Of a DNA stretch of 19,159 nucleotides, positions 6,711 through 15,737 are shown in pieces. A program made the position numbers and the translations under genes. How positions within the stretch are numbered: position 1 is the first letter of the stretch; each line of letters begins with the position of its first letter. The notes under the pieces were generated by a model. It was not told the origin of the DNA, searched no databases, and was given only the letters and a program-made list of their open reading frames with translations. The stretch comes from Actinobacteria bacterium UBA3012 (GTDB lineage Bacteria > Actinomycetota > Actinomycetes > Nanopelagicales > Nanopelagicaceae). The DNA lies in the NCBI GenBank assembly GCA_002346305.1, contig DDZI01000020.1, positions 15,780 to 34,938 of the forward strand, in the 5' to 3' direction.

Positions 6711-7568
6711 ATGACAACCATTAATTGTATAAATGAGATTCGTAGCGAAGTCGGCGAAGGTCCAAACTGGGATGCAGGTACTTCAACCATCTCTTGGGTA
6801 GATATTGCTGGAAAGTTATGGTTTGAACAGAATATTGATGGTGGATCGGTTACGAGCCATTCAGTTCCAGAAGTAATTGGTGCGATAGTCGGTCGTAAAA
6901 AAGGTGGCTACTACGCCGCCACAAAAGAAGGATTTGCTGAATTAAATTCAGATAATGGTTGGAAAGTAACTAAAGATTTTCTAAAAGAAGATGAACGTAT
7001 GAATGATGCAAAAGTAGATTCTGCTGGAAGATTTTGGGCTGGAAGTTGCACTATGGGTTTTGTTCCAGGTACTGGCTCATTACATGTCTTATCCGGTGAT
7101 CTCACTATGAAAACTGTTGCTACTGGAATTACACTTCCAAATGGTTTGGCCTGGAGTGCAGATAATTCACACTTCTATCACGTAGACAGCATGGAACACG
7201 TTCTCACTAGTTATGAAGTTGATTTCGAAAACGCTGAATTACATAACAAGAAAACTTTAGTTTCATTCCCGGATGATGGATCAGTCCCAGACGGAATGTG
7301 CATTTCTGATGAAGGATTATTGTTAGTTGCAATGTGGGGCGGATCAAGAATTGAGATTTATGATCAACAAGGCAAGAAACAATCAGTTATTGATATGCCA
7401 GTAAAACAACCAAGCTCTTGTACTTTCGGTGGCGCAAAAGGCGATCGCCTGATCGTGACTTCAGCTAGAGCATCACTTGGTGATACTGCTAACGAATTAG
7501 ATGGTGGTTTGTTTATTGTTGATGGGCTCGGACTTACCGGTGCTCAAAGTGAAAAATTCAACGGTTAG
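6711..7568 (+). CDS. SMP-30/gluconolactonase/LRE-family sugar lactonase
   Basis: A six-bladed beta-propeller of 285 residues that would hydrolyse an aldonolactone to the open sugar acid, using one divalent metal. Typical ligand positions are all visible: E16 in EGPNW, N144 in LPNGLAWSAD, and D194 in VPDGMCISDEG. R96 and N98 in RMNDAKVDSAGRFWAGS belong to the substrate pocket. No signal peptide is seen, so it should act in the cytoplasm. The gene lies 33 bp after the enolase-like gene and 8 bp before the mutarotase-like gene, so cotranscription is very likely. In oxidative sugar pathways a lactonase acts between the dehydrogenase and the dehydratase, which suits this context. The actual lactone cannot be told from sequence. 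Confidence 0.92.
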   Translation: MTTINCINEIRSEVGEGPNWDAGTSTISWVDIAGKLWFEQNIDGGSVTSHSVPEVIGAIVGRKKGGYYAATKEGFAELNSDNGWKVTKDFLKEDERMNDAKVDSAGRFWAGSCTMGFVPGTGSLHVLSGDLTMKTVATGITLPNGLAWSADNSHFYHVDSMEHVLTSYEVDFENAELHNKKTLVSFPDDGSVPDGMCISDEGLLLVAMWGGSRIEIYDQQGKKQSVIDMPVKQPSSCTFGGAKGDRLIVTSARASLGDTANELDGGLFIVDGLGLTGAQSEKFNG

Positions 7569-7576
7569 GAGAAGTT

Positions 7577-8608
7577 ATGCGCGCGCAATCACGTAATCAT
7601 TCATGTCGGATCCACGATAATTTTAAAATTGGCAAATTAGATGCTGTGGTATTAGAAAATGAAAAGTTGCGCATTACAGTTGCTGCAGGACGCGGCGCTG
7701 ATGTTGTTGAATTTTTACACAAGCCTGATGATCTAGATTTAGTTTGGCTAACTGCAAATGGATTGGCAGATGGCGAAGTCAATTACAACTACAACGATCC
7801 ACTTGGTTCTTTCATTGATGAGTATCCAGGCGGATGGCAAACTATTTTTCCAAATGGAGGCGGCGCCTCAAATTATCAAGGTGCAGATTTTGGGCAACAC
7901 GCTGAAATGGCACTCTTGCCATGGGATTTTAAGATTTTGAAAGATACGCCTGAAGAGATTTCAGTCGAGTTTTTCGTTTATGGTCGGAAAACTCCATTTT
8001 TGGTTAAACGAACCATGAGTTTGAAATCTAATTCAACAACTTTAGATATGGTCGAAACTATTGAGAATTTATCTGATGTAGAAATTCCAACAATGTGGGG
8101 ATTCCATTTCACATTTGGACCACCATTTATGGATGATGATTGCCGAGTAGTACTACCCGGAAAACCAACTGCGATGCCACACGCCAGTGAAGTTTATGGA
8201 AGTTCACGCCGGCTAAAAGGAAATGATCATTTTGCTTGGCCTGTTGGAGTTGGCCCAGATGGCAAGCCAGTTGATTTCAGCCATATTCCGCCACGAAATA
8301 CTCCAACAGAGTTGCTTTACATAAAGGATTTAGAGCGCGGTGAGTATCGAGTTGAATCTCCAAACAAAGGATTGGCTGCAGTTGTTAAGTGGGATAAAAA
8401 AAACCAGCCTTACTTATGGTTCTGGCAAGAATTTGGCGCAACTAAGGGTTATCCATGGTTCGGTCGTCATTACAACATTGGTTTGGAACCATTTTCAAGT
8501 TTCCCCACAACTGGAGTAGTTGATTCTGTAAAAAATGGAACTGCTTTGATTTTTAAGGGTCGAGAGATTAAAAGCAATAAGTTCTCATTCGGTGTCGAAA
8601 AGATATAG
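7577..8608 (+). CDS. Aldose 1-epimerase-like protein (DUF4432 type, galactose mutarotase fold)
   Basis: 343 residues that look like the DUF4432 branch of the galactose-mutarotase-like superfamily. The N-terminus has the family opening VLENEKLRITVAAGRGADVV and FLHKPDDLDLVWLT (residues 26-57). Then come DEYPGGWQTIFPNGGG (about 79-94), GQHAEMALLPW, MWGFHFTFGPP, and a C-terminal YLWFWQEFGATKGYPWFGR followed by NIGLEPFSSFP. The family's folded beta-sandwich binds sugars, and members sit in sugar-utilisation clusters. Whether this one interconverts anomers or does something else is not established from sequence. The ATG follows AGGAGAAG by a few bases, 8 bp after the lactonase. The gene is 23 bp ahead of the SDR. 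No signal peptide is visible. Confidence 0.83.
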   Translation: MRAQSRNHSCRIHDNFKIGKLDAVVLENEKLRITVAAGRGADVVEFLHKPDDLDLVWLTANGLADGEVNYNYNDPLGSFIDEYPGGWQTIFPNGGGASNYQGADFGQHAEMALLPWDFKILKDTPEEISVEFFVYGRKTPFLVKRTMSLKSNSTTLDMVETIENLSDVEIPTMWGFHFTFGPPFMDDDCRVVLPGKPTAMPHASEVYGSSRRLKGNDHFAWPVGVGPDGKPVDFSHIPPRNTPTELLYIKDLERGEYRVESPNKGLAAVVKWDKKNQPYLWFWQEFGATKGYPWFGRHYNIGLEPFSSFPTTGVVDSVKNGTALIFKGREIKSNKFSFGVEKI

Positions 8609-8631
8609 CAAGTAGTAATTAAGGGAGTGAA

Positions 8632-9426
8632 ATGGATTTTGTTGGAAAAGTAGTAATAGTCACGGGCGCCGCAAAAGGCATGGGCTTTGGTGCTGCAGTT
8701 AAATTTGCAAACGAAGGTGCGAGCGTTGCGCTAGTTGATAATGATGCTGCCACCCTTGGCACTGTCGAAAAGAACTTTCTATCATCAGGCAAGAAAGTAA
8801 AAGCTTTTCCAACCGATGTAAGCAGTGCAAAAGAGGTCGAAAAGATGGTCTCTGGTGTTATTGCTGAGTTTGGTGCATTAGATGTAATTGCAAATTGCGC
8901 TGGAATTCAAACTTATGGTGACGCTGTGGAGACCACGGAAGAGATTTGGGATAAAACCTTAGATGTGAATGTTAAATCTATGTTTTTAACTGCAAAGTAT
9001 GGCGTTCCACATATGCGCAAACGTGGCGGCGGCGCAATTGTGAATATTTCTTCGGTTCAATCGATTGGCGCTCAAAAACAGGTTGTTGCTTACTCAACTT
9101 CTAAAGGTGCAATTAATGCACTGACTCGTGCAATGGCGATGGATTTTGCAGTAGATAAAATTCGAGTTAACTCAGTCCTTCCTGGTTCAGTAGATACGCC
9201 TTTGTTACGTTTTGCTGCTGAAACTCATAAAGGAAATAAAACTGTGGATGAAGTTGTGGCTGAATGGGGAAGTTCACATCCAATTGGTCGTATGGGAACA
9301 ATTGAAGACATCGCTGAACTTATAGCGTTTTTGGCTAGCGATCGAGCATTATTTATTACAGGCTCAGATTATGTAATTGATGGTGGTTTGATGGCGCAGA
9401 TTCCGGTAATACTTCCAGAAAAATAA
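8632..9426 (+). CDS. Short-chain dehydrogenase/reductase (SDR), likely NAD-dependent sugar dehydrogenase
   Basis: A classical SDR of 264 residues. The Rossmann glycine motif is TGAAKGMG (11-18), followed by D36 at the end of the second strand (ALVDND), an acidic residue that usually favours NAD over NADP. NCAG lies at 88-91, N113 in DVNVKS, and the catalytic set is S141, Y154 and K158 (YSTSKGA). The C-terminal FITGSDYVIDGG is also typical. In this cluster it probably oxidises a sugar to its lactone, or a keto-deoxy acid further down the route; the two cannot be separated by sequence. It starts after AAGGGAG and is the last gene of the rightward run. Its stop lies 5 bp from the stop of the opposing ppc gene. 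Confidence 0.92.
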   Translation: MDFVGKVVIVTGAAKGMGFGAAVKFANEGASVALVDNDAATLGTVEKNFLSSGKKVKAFPTDVSSAKEVEKMVSGVIAEFGALDVIANCAGIQTYGDAVETTEEIWDKTLDVNVKSMFLTAKYGVPHMRKRGGGAIVNISSVQSIGAQKQVVAYSTSKGAINALTRAMAMDFAVDKIRVNSVLPGSVDTPLLRFAAETHKGNKTVDEVVAEWGSSHPIGRMGTIEDIAELIAFLASDRALFITGSDYVIDGGLMAQIPVILPEK

Positions 9427-9431
9427 TTGAT

Positions 9432-12134
9432 TTAGCCGGTGTTACGTAAACCTGCTGCAATTCCGTTGATGGTAAGTAGCAGAGCACGACGTAAAGTTGC
9501 CTCGTCGCTGTGGTCACCTTTGCGAACTCTTTGTAGAAGTGTTACTTGCAGAAGTTGAAGTGGGCGAAGATAGGCATCTCGGACTTGCAAAGTCTGGGAA
9601 AGAATTGGTTGATCACTAAGCAACTCGTTTTTGCCCGTCAAAAGCAAAATCTCTGCAACTGTTAAATCAAATTCAGCCCGTATTTTATCTAAGAAATGAT
9701 GAAGCTCAGGGTTAACTAAAGTTTTTACATAATGTTCAGCCGTTACAAGATCTGTTTTCACGAGCGTCATTTCAACATTGCTAATGAAAGTACGGAAAAA
9801 ATGCCATTCGGTAAGCATGTGCGCTAGAACATCAGATTTCCCAGCTTCACGAGCTGCCTTTAATCCGGTTCCGACCCCAAACCAGCCTGGAACAATTTGG
9901 CGCGATTGAGTCCAACCAAACACCCATGGAATTGCCCGCAGGCCACTTAAGTCGGCACTGGAATCTGGTCGTCTTGATGGCCGTGAACCTAGGAAAAGAT
10001 CCCCAAGTTGTTCTACTGGAGTTGATTCAAAGAAATACTGAGGAAGATCAGGATGGTCAGTCAAGGTGCGGTATTGCGTCATAGCGGCGCTACTAACCAG
10101 ATCCATGCATGAATCCCATTTAGCTAAATCTTTAGGACTTTGACGTGGCGCACGATTTAAAACAGTGGCTTCCAAAGATGCCGCAAGCATCAACTCAACA
10201 TTTTCGCGCGCGAGTGATGGGAGCGAGTACTTATCGCTAATAACTTCCCCTTGTTCAGTCATTTTAATTTCGCCATCAACCGAACCCCAAGGAAGCGCAA
10301 TTAACGCGTCATATGTTGGCCCACCACCGCGACCAACTGAACCACCTCGACCGTGGAAGATGCGAAGTGCAATTCCATGTTTCATTGCAACATCACGCAA
10401 ACGTCTCTGTGCCCGGTGAATTTCCCATTGGCTAGTTGTAATTCCAGCATCTTTATTTGAATCAGAGTATCCGAGCATCACTTCTTGAACGTTTCCACGT
10501 AACTCAAGAATCTGTCGGTATTCAGGAACAGCCAGAAGTGATTCTAAAATCTTGTCTGCAGATTGCAATTCGGCAACAGTTTCCAAAAGTGGAACATAAC
10601 CAATTAAAGAAAATGGATCTTCGCGATTTAGATTTAATAAACCGGCTTGTTTGCCCAGAACTACCGCCGCCAACAAGTCATCAGCGCCCTTTGTCATTGA
10701 GACGATATAACTTTCGATTGCTTCATTGCCAAATCGCTCGATAATCTCACCTATTGCATCAAAAGTTGCCAAGGTTTGCTTACCAAGCTCGTCAAGCTCA
10801 TCTTTAGAATTTCCAGCCAGTGGGCGAGGGTTGGCTAATTCAGCTGCTAATAAATTTAGCCGTTCATTACTACTTAGTTCTGGATAGTTTTTTACACCAA
10901 CGCTATTAAATAATTGATTTAGTAGATGATGATGACGATCAGAGTGCTCACGAACATCAAGAGTTGCATGAATTAATCCAAATGCTGAAACATTTCTAAT
11001 CATTCGATCAAGTTCACCATTTGCAATCAATTCACCTTTATGACTCATGAGTGAATCGCGCATAATTAGCAGATCATCAAGTAATTCCTGAGTATTTCCA
11101 TAGTCGCGGCCTGGCTCGTGATCTTTCAGGGCGGCATGGCGCTTTTGAGTTAGTAGTAATTTATGACGAATAGCAGTGGCTTTTAATCGATAAGGCTCTT
11201 CAACGTTGATGCGTCTAAATCGTTCTTCAATCTCTGGCAAAATCTGTAAATCAGCTGCTACAGATGCAAGTAGTTCTGCGGAAGCGCCGGCAATACGAGT
11301 TGAAACAGAAAGTGATTGACGAAGTGCATCTAATCTTTCGAGAGTTACCCGAATGCTGTGACCAACTTGGGTGGTAATAGCATTTTTAGTTACTTCTGCA
11401 GTTACGTGAGGGTTTCCATCTCTATCTCCTCCGATCCAACTTCCAAATGAAAGTGGACGAGCAGTCGAATCAAGAGTTATTCCAAATTTATTTAATTCAA
11501 ATGCAAAATCTTCAAGAACTTGCGAAACAGTTGATCTACTTAAATCATCCAAGTAGTAGAGCGCATTCATGGCTTCATCAATAGGTTCTGGACGCTCTAA
11601 GCGCAATTCATCTGTTTGCCACAACAGTTCAATTGCTTCAGCAAGCCTGCGATTGTTTTCTGGCACATTTTTTGCATCAAGCAAATCTGCAATTGTTGCT
11701 AGTTTGCTCAAAATAGATCGGCGTGCGGCTTCAGTTGGGTGTGCAGTGAAAACTGGTCGCACTGAAAGTGATGCAACACTCCTTGCTAATTCATCTCGTG
11801 AAATCTTTTGATCAGCAATTCGATTAGATGCACGCTGCAACCATGATTCACCACTCACTCGTTCGTTTGCCAATGTGCGGGCACGATGGACCTGCTCAGC
11901 GACATTTGCTAAATGAAAGTAAGCGTTAAAAGCTCTTACTAATCTGATGCTGTCGTCGACATCAACCTTTGCCAACAAATTAGCGCCTGCAGGGGAGTCT
12001 TCACGAACTGCCTGACGCACTTGCTCAACCAAATCAAGGAGTGATTGCCCCTCTTGCCTGGCGATTGTTTCTCCCAACAAATCGCCTAAGCGGCGAACAT
12101 CTGCGCGTAACTCCGCGCCATCACTGGAAGGCAT
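9432..12134 (-). CDS. ppc: Phosphoenolpyruvate carboxylase
   Basis: Adds bicarbonate to PEP to make oxaloacetate, refilling the TCA cycle. The 900-residue length is normal for the bacterial enzyme. The active-site motifs are clear: VFTAHPTEAARR with the catalytic His at 132, GSWIGGDRDGNPHVT, VMLGYSDSNKDAG, and the glycine loop FHGRGGSVGRGGGP. The protein ends in AAGLRNTG, the invariant-type C-terminal RNTG that reaches the active site, so it is complete. The ATG has no strong Shine-Dalgarno sequence, but GAGAAT ends six bases before it and could be a -10 box for a near-leaderless transcript; this is inference. It is divergent from mfd and convergent with the sugar cassette, so it is probably its own transcription unit. 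Confidence 0.97.
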   Translation of the reverse strand: MPSSDGAELRADVRRLGDLLGETIARQEGQSLLDLVEQVRQAVREDSPAGANLLAKVDVDDSIRLVRAFNAYFHLANVAEQVHRARTLANERVSGESWLQRASNRIADQKISRDELARSVASLSVRPVFTAHPTEAARRSILSKLATIADLLDAKNVPENNRRLAEAIELLWQTDELRLERPEPIDEAMNALYYLDDLSRSTVSQVLEDFAFELNKFGITLDSTARPLSFGSWIGGDRDGNPHVTAEVTKNAITTQVGHSIRVTLERLDALRQSLSVSTRIAGASAELLASVAADLQILPEIEERFRRINVEEPYRLKATAIRHKLLLTQKRHAALKDHEPGRDYGNTQELLDDLLIMRDSLMSHKGELIANGELDRMIRNVSAFGLIHATLDVREHSDRHHHLLNQLFNSVGVKNYPELSSNERLNLLAAELANPRPLAGNSKDELDELGKQTLATFDAIGEIIERFGNEAIESYIVSMTKGADDLLAAVVLGKQAGLLNLNREDPFSLIGYVPLLETVAELQSADKILESLLAVPEYRQILELRGNVQEVMLGYSDSNKDAGITTSQWEIHRAQRRLRDVAMKHGIALRIFHGRGGSVGRGGGPTYDALIALPWGSVDGEIKMTEQGEVISDKYSLPSLARENVELMLAASLEATVLNRAPRQSPKDLAKWDSCMDLVSSAAMTQYRTLTDHPDLPQYFFESTPVEQLGDLFLGSRPSRRPDSSADLSGLRAIPWVFGWTQSRQIVPGWFGVGTGLKAAREAGKSDVLAHMLTEWHFFRTFISNVEMTLVKTDLVTAEHYVKTLVNPELHHFLDKIRAEFDLTVAEILLLTGKNELLSDQPILSQTLQVRDAYLRPLQLLQVTLLQRVRKGDHSDEATLRRALLLTINGIAAGLRNTG

Positions 12135-12166
12135 GGGGTGATTCTCTCAGATAGAGTCGACCTGTT

Positions 12167-12193
12167 GCCCCCCCGCATCTTGCGGTTTGGGGC
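12167..12193. promoter_or_regulatory. Strong GC-rich stem-loop in the ppc-mfd divergent gap
   Basis: Inner stem CCGCA/TGCGG (12173-12177 with 12181-12185) closes a TCT loop. Outer stem GCCCC/GGGGC (12167-12171 with 12189-12193) stacks beyond a small asymmetric internal loop (C opposite TTT). It is the most GC-rich patch nearby. It lies between two divergent starts with no T-run on either side, so it is not a standard terminator. It might be a 5' UTR element of mfd or part of a promoter region; the function is unknown. Confidence 0.45.
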
Positions 12194-12217
12194 TTCTGGC
12201 GTTGTTCCGAAGCGAGA

Positions 12218-15200
12218 ATGGGGGCGAATATGGCCGTTGAATCCTTATTGCCTCATCTCAAATTGCAAGATCTAAGTGAATCAATCAGATCTGGCAAAAA
12301 GGTCATCGCCCCAAATTCACTTCACTCATGGTTAATTGCTCAATCTGCAAGCATTAGGAGCGAAAATCAAAATGCCCCAATCTTGGTAGTAACACCAGGA
12401 AGCACTCTTGACTTGCAACGCGAATTAAATGAGATCGCACCGGAATTAGTAATTCAAACTTTTCCTAATTGGGAAACTTTGCCGCACGAAAGATTGAGTC
12501 CTCAAAGCGACACAGTTGCAGCTAGATATCAAGCATTAAATATGCTTCGGACAAACAAGCAAATTGATATTTTGCTAACTCCAGTCCGTGCATTAATGCA
12601 GCCATTTGTAAAAGGGTTTGGTTCGATCGCCGCACCTAAATTTGAAGCTGGCTTGCAAATTGATATGCATAGATGTGCAGAAGAATTAGTTTCCCTTGGA
12701 TATATAAGAACTGACTTAGTGGAAAAACGCGGAGAGTTTGCTATTCGAGGTGGCTTACTTGATATTTTCCCACCACAAGAAGATCATCCGATCAGAGTTG
12801 AATTCTTTGACGACACAATCGAAGAAGTGCGCACTTTCGCAATAGCCGATCAAAGAACTATGGCACTTATTGCAGGAGCAGTAACAGCACTTCCGAGTCG
12901 CGAAATGGCACTAACGGAAGATGTAAAAAAACGAGCAGCTGAATTAGTAGAAAAATACCCGGGGATTTCTGATTTATTAGGAAAAATAGCAACCGGAATA
13001 GCTGCCGAAGGAATGGAATCATTAATTCCAGCTCTGGTTGACTCAATGGAGTCTTTAACTGAGATACTCCCAAAAGATTCTAAAGTTATTTTAGTTTCTC
13101 CAGATTTAATAAATTCTAGGGCTGGTGAATTAATCTCAACTGGTCGTGAATTTTTAGAAGCATCTTGGCTTAATGCAGCACATGGAAATACAGTTCCAAT
13201 TGAACTTGGCGGAAGTTCCTTTATAGAGTTGGCTGATGTATTGAGTGAAATGGAAAATCGAAATTTCACTATTGGATCAGTCGCACCATTTGGTACTGAT
13301 GGTGAAAATTCTGAATTTGCTGAATTTGGAGCAATCGAACCTATACGGGGAAATGTTGATCGATTTACTTCTCAGATAAATGAAAAGATCAAAGAAGGAT
13401 GGCGAGTTGTAATTGCGGCAATAGGTCATGGAACCGCTGAAAGATATGCAAATTTGCTTAATGACGCAGATATTCCTATGAAGTTAATTGAAGATTTGGC
13501 AGAGGTCTCACCAAATGTCGCGCATGTAACCACCTCAGCCATCAGATTTGGATTTAGTGCTTCTCACGAGAAAATACTCCTAGTCACCGAAAGAGATTTT
13601 GTTGGCGCTAAAGCTGTTAACACCGAAGGAGCGAGACTTGCCCCTAGACGAGGTAAGCGAATCGACCCGCTTGCATTAAAAGACGGGGATTATGTTGTTC
13701 ATGAAATTCACGGAGTAGGTCGTTTTATTGAAATGGTTGAGCGAGTAGTTGGTGGCACAACTAGGGAGTACTTAGTCATTGAATATGCATCAAGTAAGCG
13801 TGGACAACCAGCAGATCGCCTCTATTTGCCAACTGATTCACTAGATCAGATAACTCGTTATGTTGGTGGCGAAGCGCCATCTGTTCACCGGATTGGTGGT
13901 GCTGATTGGCAAAAAGCAAAAGGGCGAGCGAAAAAAGCAGTTCGTCAGATAGCAAGTGAATTAATCCAACTTTATGCTGCTCGTACAAGTTCGCCAGGAT
14001 TCGCATTTTCACCAGATACGCCATGGCAACGTGAGTTAGAAGATGCATTTCCATTCTCAGAAACACCAGATCAGTTATCGACTATTTCAGATGTAAAGGC
14101 GGATATGGAACGACCATATCCAATGGACCGAATTGTGTGTGGTGATGTTGGTTTTGGAAAAACTGAAGTAGCAATACGTGCAGCATTTAAGGCTGTTCAG
14201 GATGGAAAACAAGTTTCAATTCTTTGCCCAACCACATTACTTGTACAACAACATTTAACGACCTTTAGAGAGCGGTACTCGGGTTTCCCGATAAGAGTCG
14301 AGGCGCTTTCTCGTTTTTCAACTCAAGGTGAAATTAAGAAAGTAATTGCAGATTTAGCAACCGGAGCTGTTGACGTTGTAATCGGTACCCATCGCTTACT
14401 TTCCACTGATGTTATTTTCAGAGATTTAGGTTTGATGGTTGTGGACGAAGAACAAAGGTTTGGAGTAGAACATAAAGAGATTTTGAAGAAATTTAGAGCC
14501 CACGTAGATGTTTTATCCATGTCGGCGACCCCCATACCGCGAACTCTAGAAATGTCGATTACAGGTATTCGCGAAATGTCCATCATGGCAACCCCTCCCG
14601 AGGAGCGCCATCCAATTTTGACTTATGTCGGGGAGTACGAAGAGAAACAGATTACTGCGGCTATCAGAAGAGAGTTGTTAAGAGATGGTCAGATTTTCTA
14701 TATTCACAACAGGGTCGAGAGCATAGATCGAGCGGTAATTAGATTGCAGGAGTTGGTTCCGGAAGCCAGAATTCAGATCGCTCATGGACAGATGTCAGAA
14801 GATGCACTCGAAAAAGTTATTGTTTCTTTCTGGGAAAAAGAATTTGATATGTTGGTTTGTACAACAATTGTTGAAAATGGAATTGATATTCCAAATGCAA
14901 ATACCTTGATTGTCGAACGTGCAGATCTGATGGGCTTGTCTCAATTGCATCAACTACGTGGAAGAGTTGGACGTGGTCGTGAACGGGGATATGCATATTT
15001 CTTGTATCCAACTGAAAAGCCACTAACTGAAACCGCATTTGATCGACTTGCAACGATAGCGGCCAACACTGAACTTGGATCAGGCATGCAAGTGGCGTTA
15101 AAAGATTTAGAAATTCGTGGCGCTGGAAATTTACTAGGCGGAGAACAATCTGGTCATATTGCAGATGTTGGTTTTGATTTATATATGCGCATGATCGGGG

Positions 15201-15709
15201 AAGCAGTTTCAGAGTTCCGTGGCAAAAAACCAGAAAATCTTGATTGCAAAATTGAATTACCAGTAGATGCGCATTTGCCTCATGATTACGTGGAAAGCGA
15301 ACGAGTAAGATTGGATATTTACCGGAGATTGGCTGACTCTAAAAACGACGCAGAAGTTGATGAGATATCAGCAGAATTGGTAGATAGATTTGGCGCCCTC
15401 CCAGACGTAGTTTCAAATTTAATGAATATCGCCAAGTTACGGGCAACCGCGAAGGCGCGTGCTTTGCGCGAAGTAGTAATGCACGGAAAATTCCTGAGAT
15501 TAGCTCCGGTAGTTCTGAGTGATTCGCTATCTGTTCGAATGGACCGGATCTACCCAGGCCATATATATAAGGCAACTGCCGAAACCTTACTTTTGCCTAC
15601 GCCTGGTTCTCGAAATCTGGCCAATTCGCTCACACCTATGGCCATAGGGAATACTGAACTCCTGAGTTGGGTAAATGAGGCACTCGAAAATGCAGCGCCG
15701 ATCAAATAG
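12218..15709 (+). CDS. mfd: Transcription-repair coupling factor
   Basis: Mfd removes RNA polymerase stalled at DNA damage and recruits UvrA for nucleotide excision repair. The 1163 residues cover the whole family layout. A UvrB-like N-terminal module contains VTPGSTLDLQRELNEI, FPNWETLPHERLSP and RGEFAIRGGLLDIFPP. An RNA-polymerase-interacting domain starts near 485 (DYVVHEIHGVGRF). The superfamily 2 translocase has Walker A GDVGFGKT at 642-649, DEEQ at 743-746, SATPIPRTLEMS, VENGIDIPNANT and HQLRGRVGRGRERGYAY. The TRCF C-terminal domain ends the protein. The start is uncertain: an in-frame ATG at 12230 is preceded by GGGGG at 12220-12224 and may be the true start, whereas the ATG at 12218 has no obvious ribosome-binding site. 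The longer form is given. Confidence 0.96.
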   Translation: MGANMAVESLLPHLKLQDLSESIRSGKKVIAPNSLHSWLIAQSASIRSENQNAPILVVTPGSTLDLQRELNEIAPELVIQTFPNWETLPHERLSPQSDTVAARYQALNMLRTNKQIDILLTPVRALMQPFVKGFGSIAAPKFEAGLQIDMHRCAEELVSLGYIRTDLVEKRGEFAIRGGLLDIFPPQEDHPIRVEFFDDTIEEVRTFAIADQRTMALIAGAVTALPSREMALTEDVKKRAAELVEKYPGISDLLGKIATGIAAEGMESLIPALVDSMESLTEILPKDSKVILVSPDLINSRAGELISTGREFLEASWLNAAHGNTVPIELGGSSFIELADVLSEMENRNFTIGSVAPFGTDGENSEFAEFGAIEPIRGNVDRFTSQINEKIKEGWRVVIAAIGHGTAERYANLLNDADIPMKLIEDLAEVSPNVAHVTTSAIRFGFSASHEKILLVTERDFVGAKAVNTEGARLAPRRGKRIDPLALKDGDYVVHEIHGVGRFIEMVERVVGGTTREYLVIEYASSKRGQPADRLYLPTDSLDQITRYVGGEAPSVHRIGGADWQKAKGRAKKAVRQIASELIQLYAARTSSPGFAFSPDTPWQRELEDAFPFSETPDQLSTISDVKADMERPYPMDRIVCGDVGFGKTEVAIRAAFKAVQDGKQVSILCPTTLLVQQHLTTFRERYSGFPIRVEALSRFSTQGEIKKVIADLATGAVDVVIGTHRLLSTDVIFRDLGLMVVDEEQRFGVEHKEILKKFRAHVDVLSMSATPIPRTLEMSITGIREMSIMATPPEERHPILTYVGEYEEKQITAAIRRELLRDGQIFYIHNRVESIDRAVIRLQELVPEARIQIAHGQMSEDALEKVIVSFWEKEFDMLVCTTIVENGIDIPNANTLIVERADLMGLSQLHQLRGRVGRGRERGYAYFLYPTEKPLTETAFDRLATIAANTELGSGMQVALKDLEIRGAGNLLGGEQSGHIADVGFDLYMRMIGEAVSEFRGKKPENLDCKIELPVDAHLPHDYVESERVRLDIYRRLADSKNDAEVDEISAELVDRFGALPDVVSNLMNIAKLRATAKARALREVVMHGKFLRLAPVVLSDSLSVRMDRIYPGHIYKATAETLLLPTPGSRNLANSLTPMAIGNTELLSWVNEALENAAPIK

Positions 15710-15737
15710 GGAGTTTGTGATGATCTTGGAGAGAATT

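Noticed and set aside
4117..9426. Sugar cassette as a mobile or integrated element
   Set aside because: No transposase, integrase, inverted or direct terminal repeats, or attachment site is visible, and base composition looks like the neighbours by eye. Acquisition remains possible but is unsupported.
12850..13269. 139-codon open frame antisense within mfd
   Set aside because: It lies entirely inside a well-supported mfd reading frame and shows no family motif; its openness is best explained as a shadow of the coding strand.
15675..15737. Longer start of the lipoprotein inside mfd at 15675
   Set aside because: It would put 21 extra residues before a textbook lipoprotein signal peptide, and a ribosome-binding site sits just before 15738; 15720 remains a second choice.
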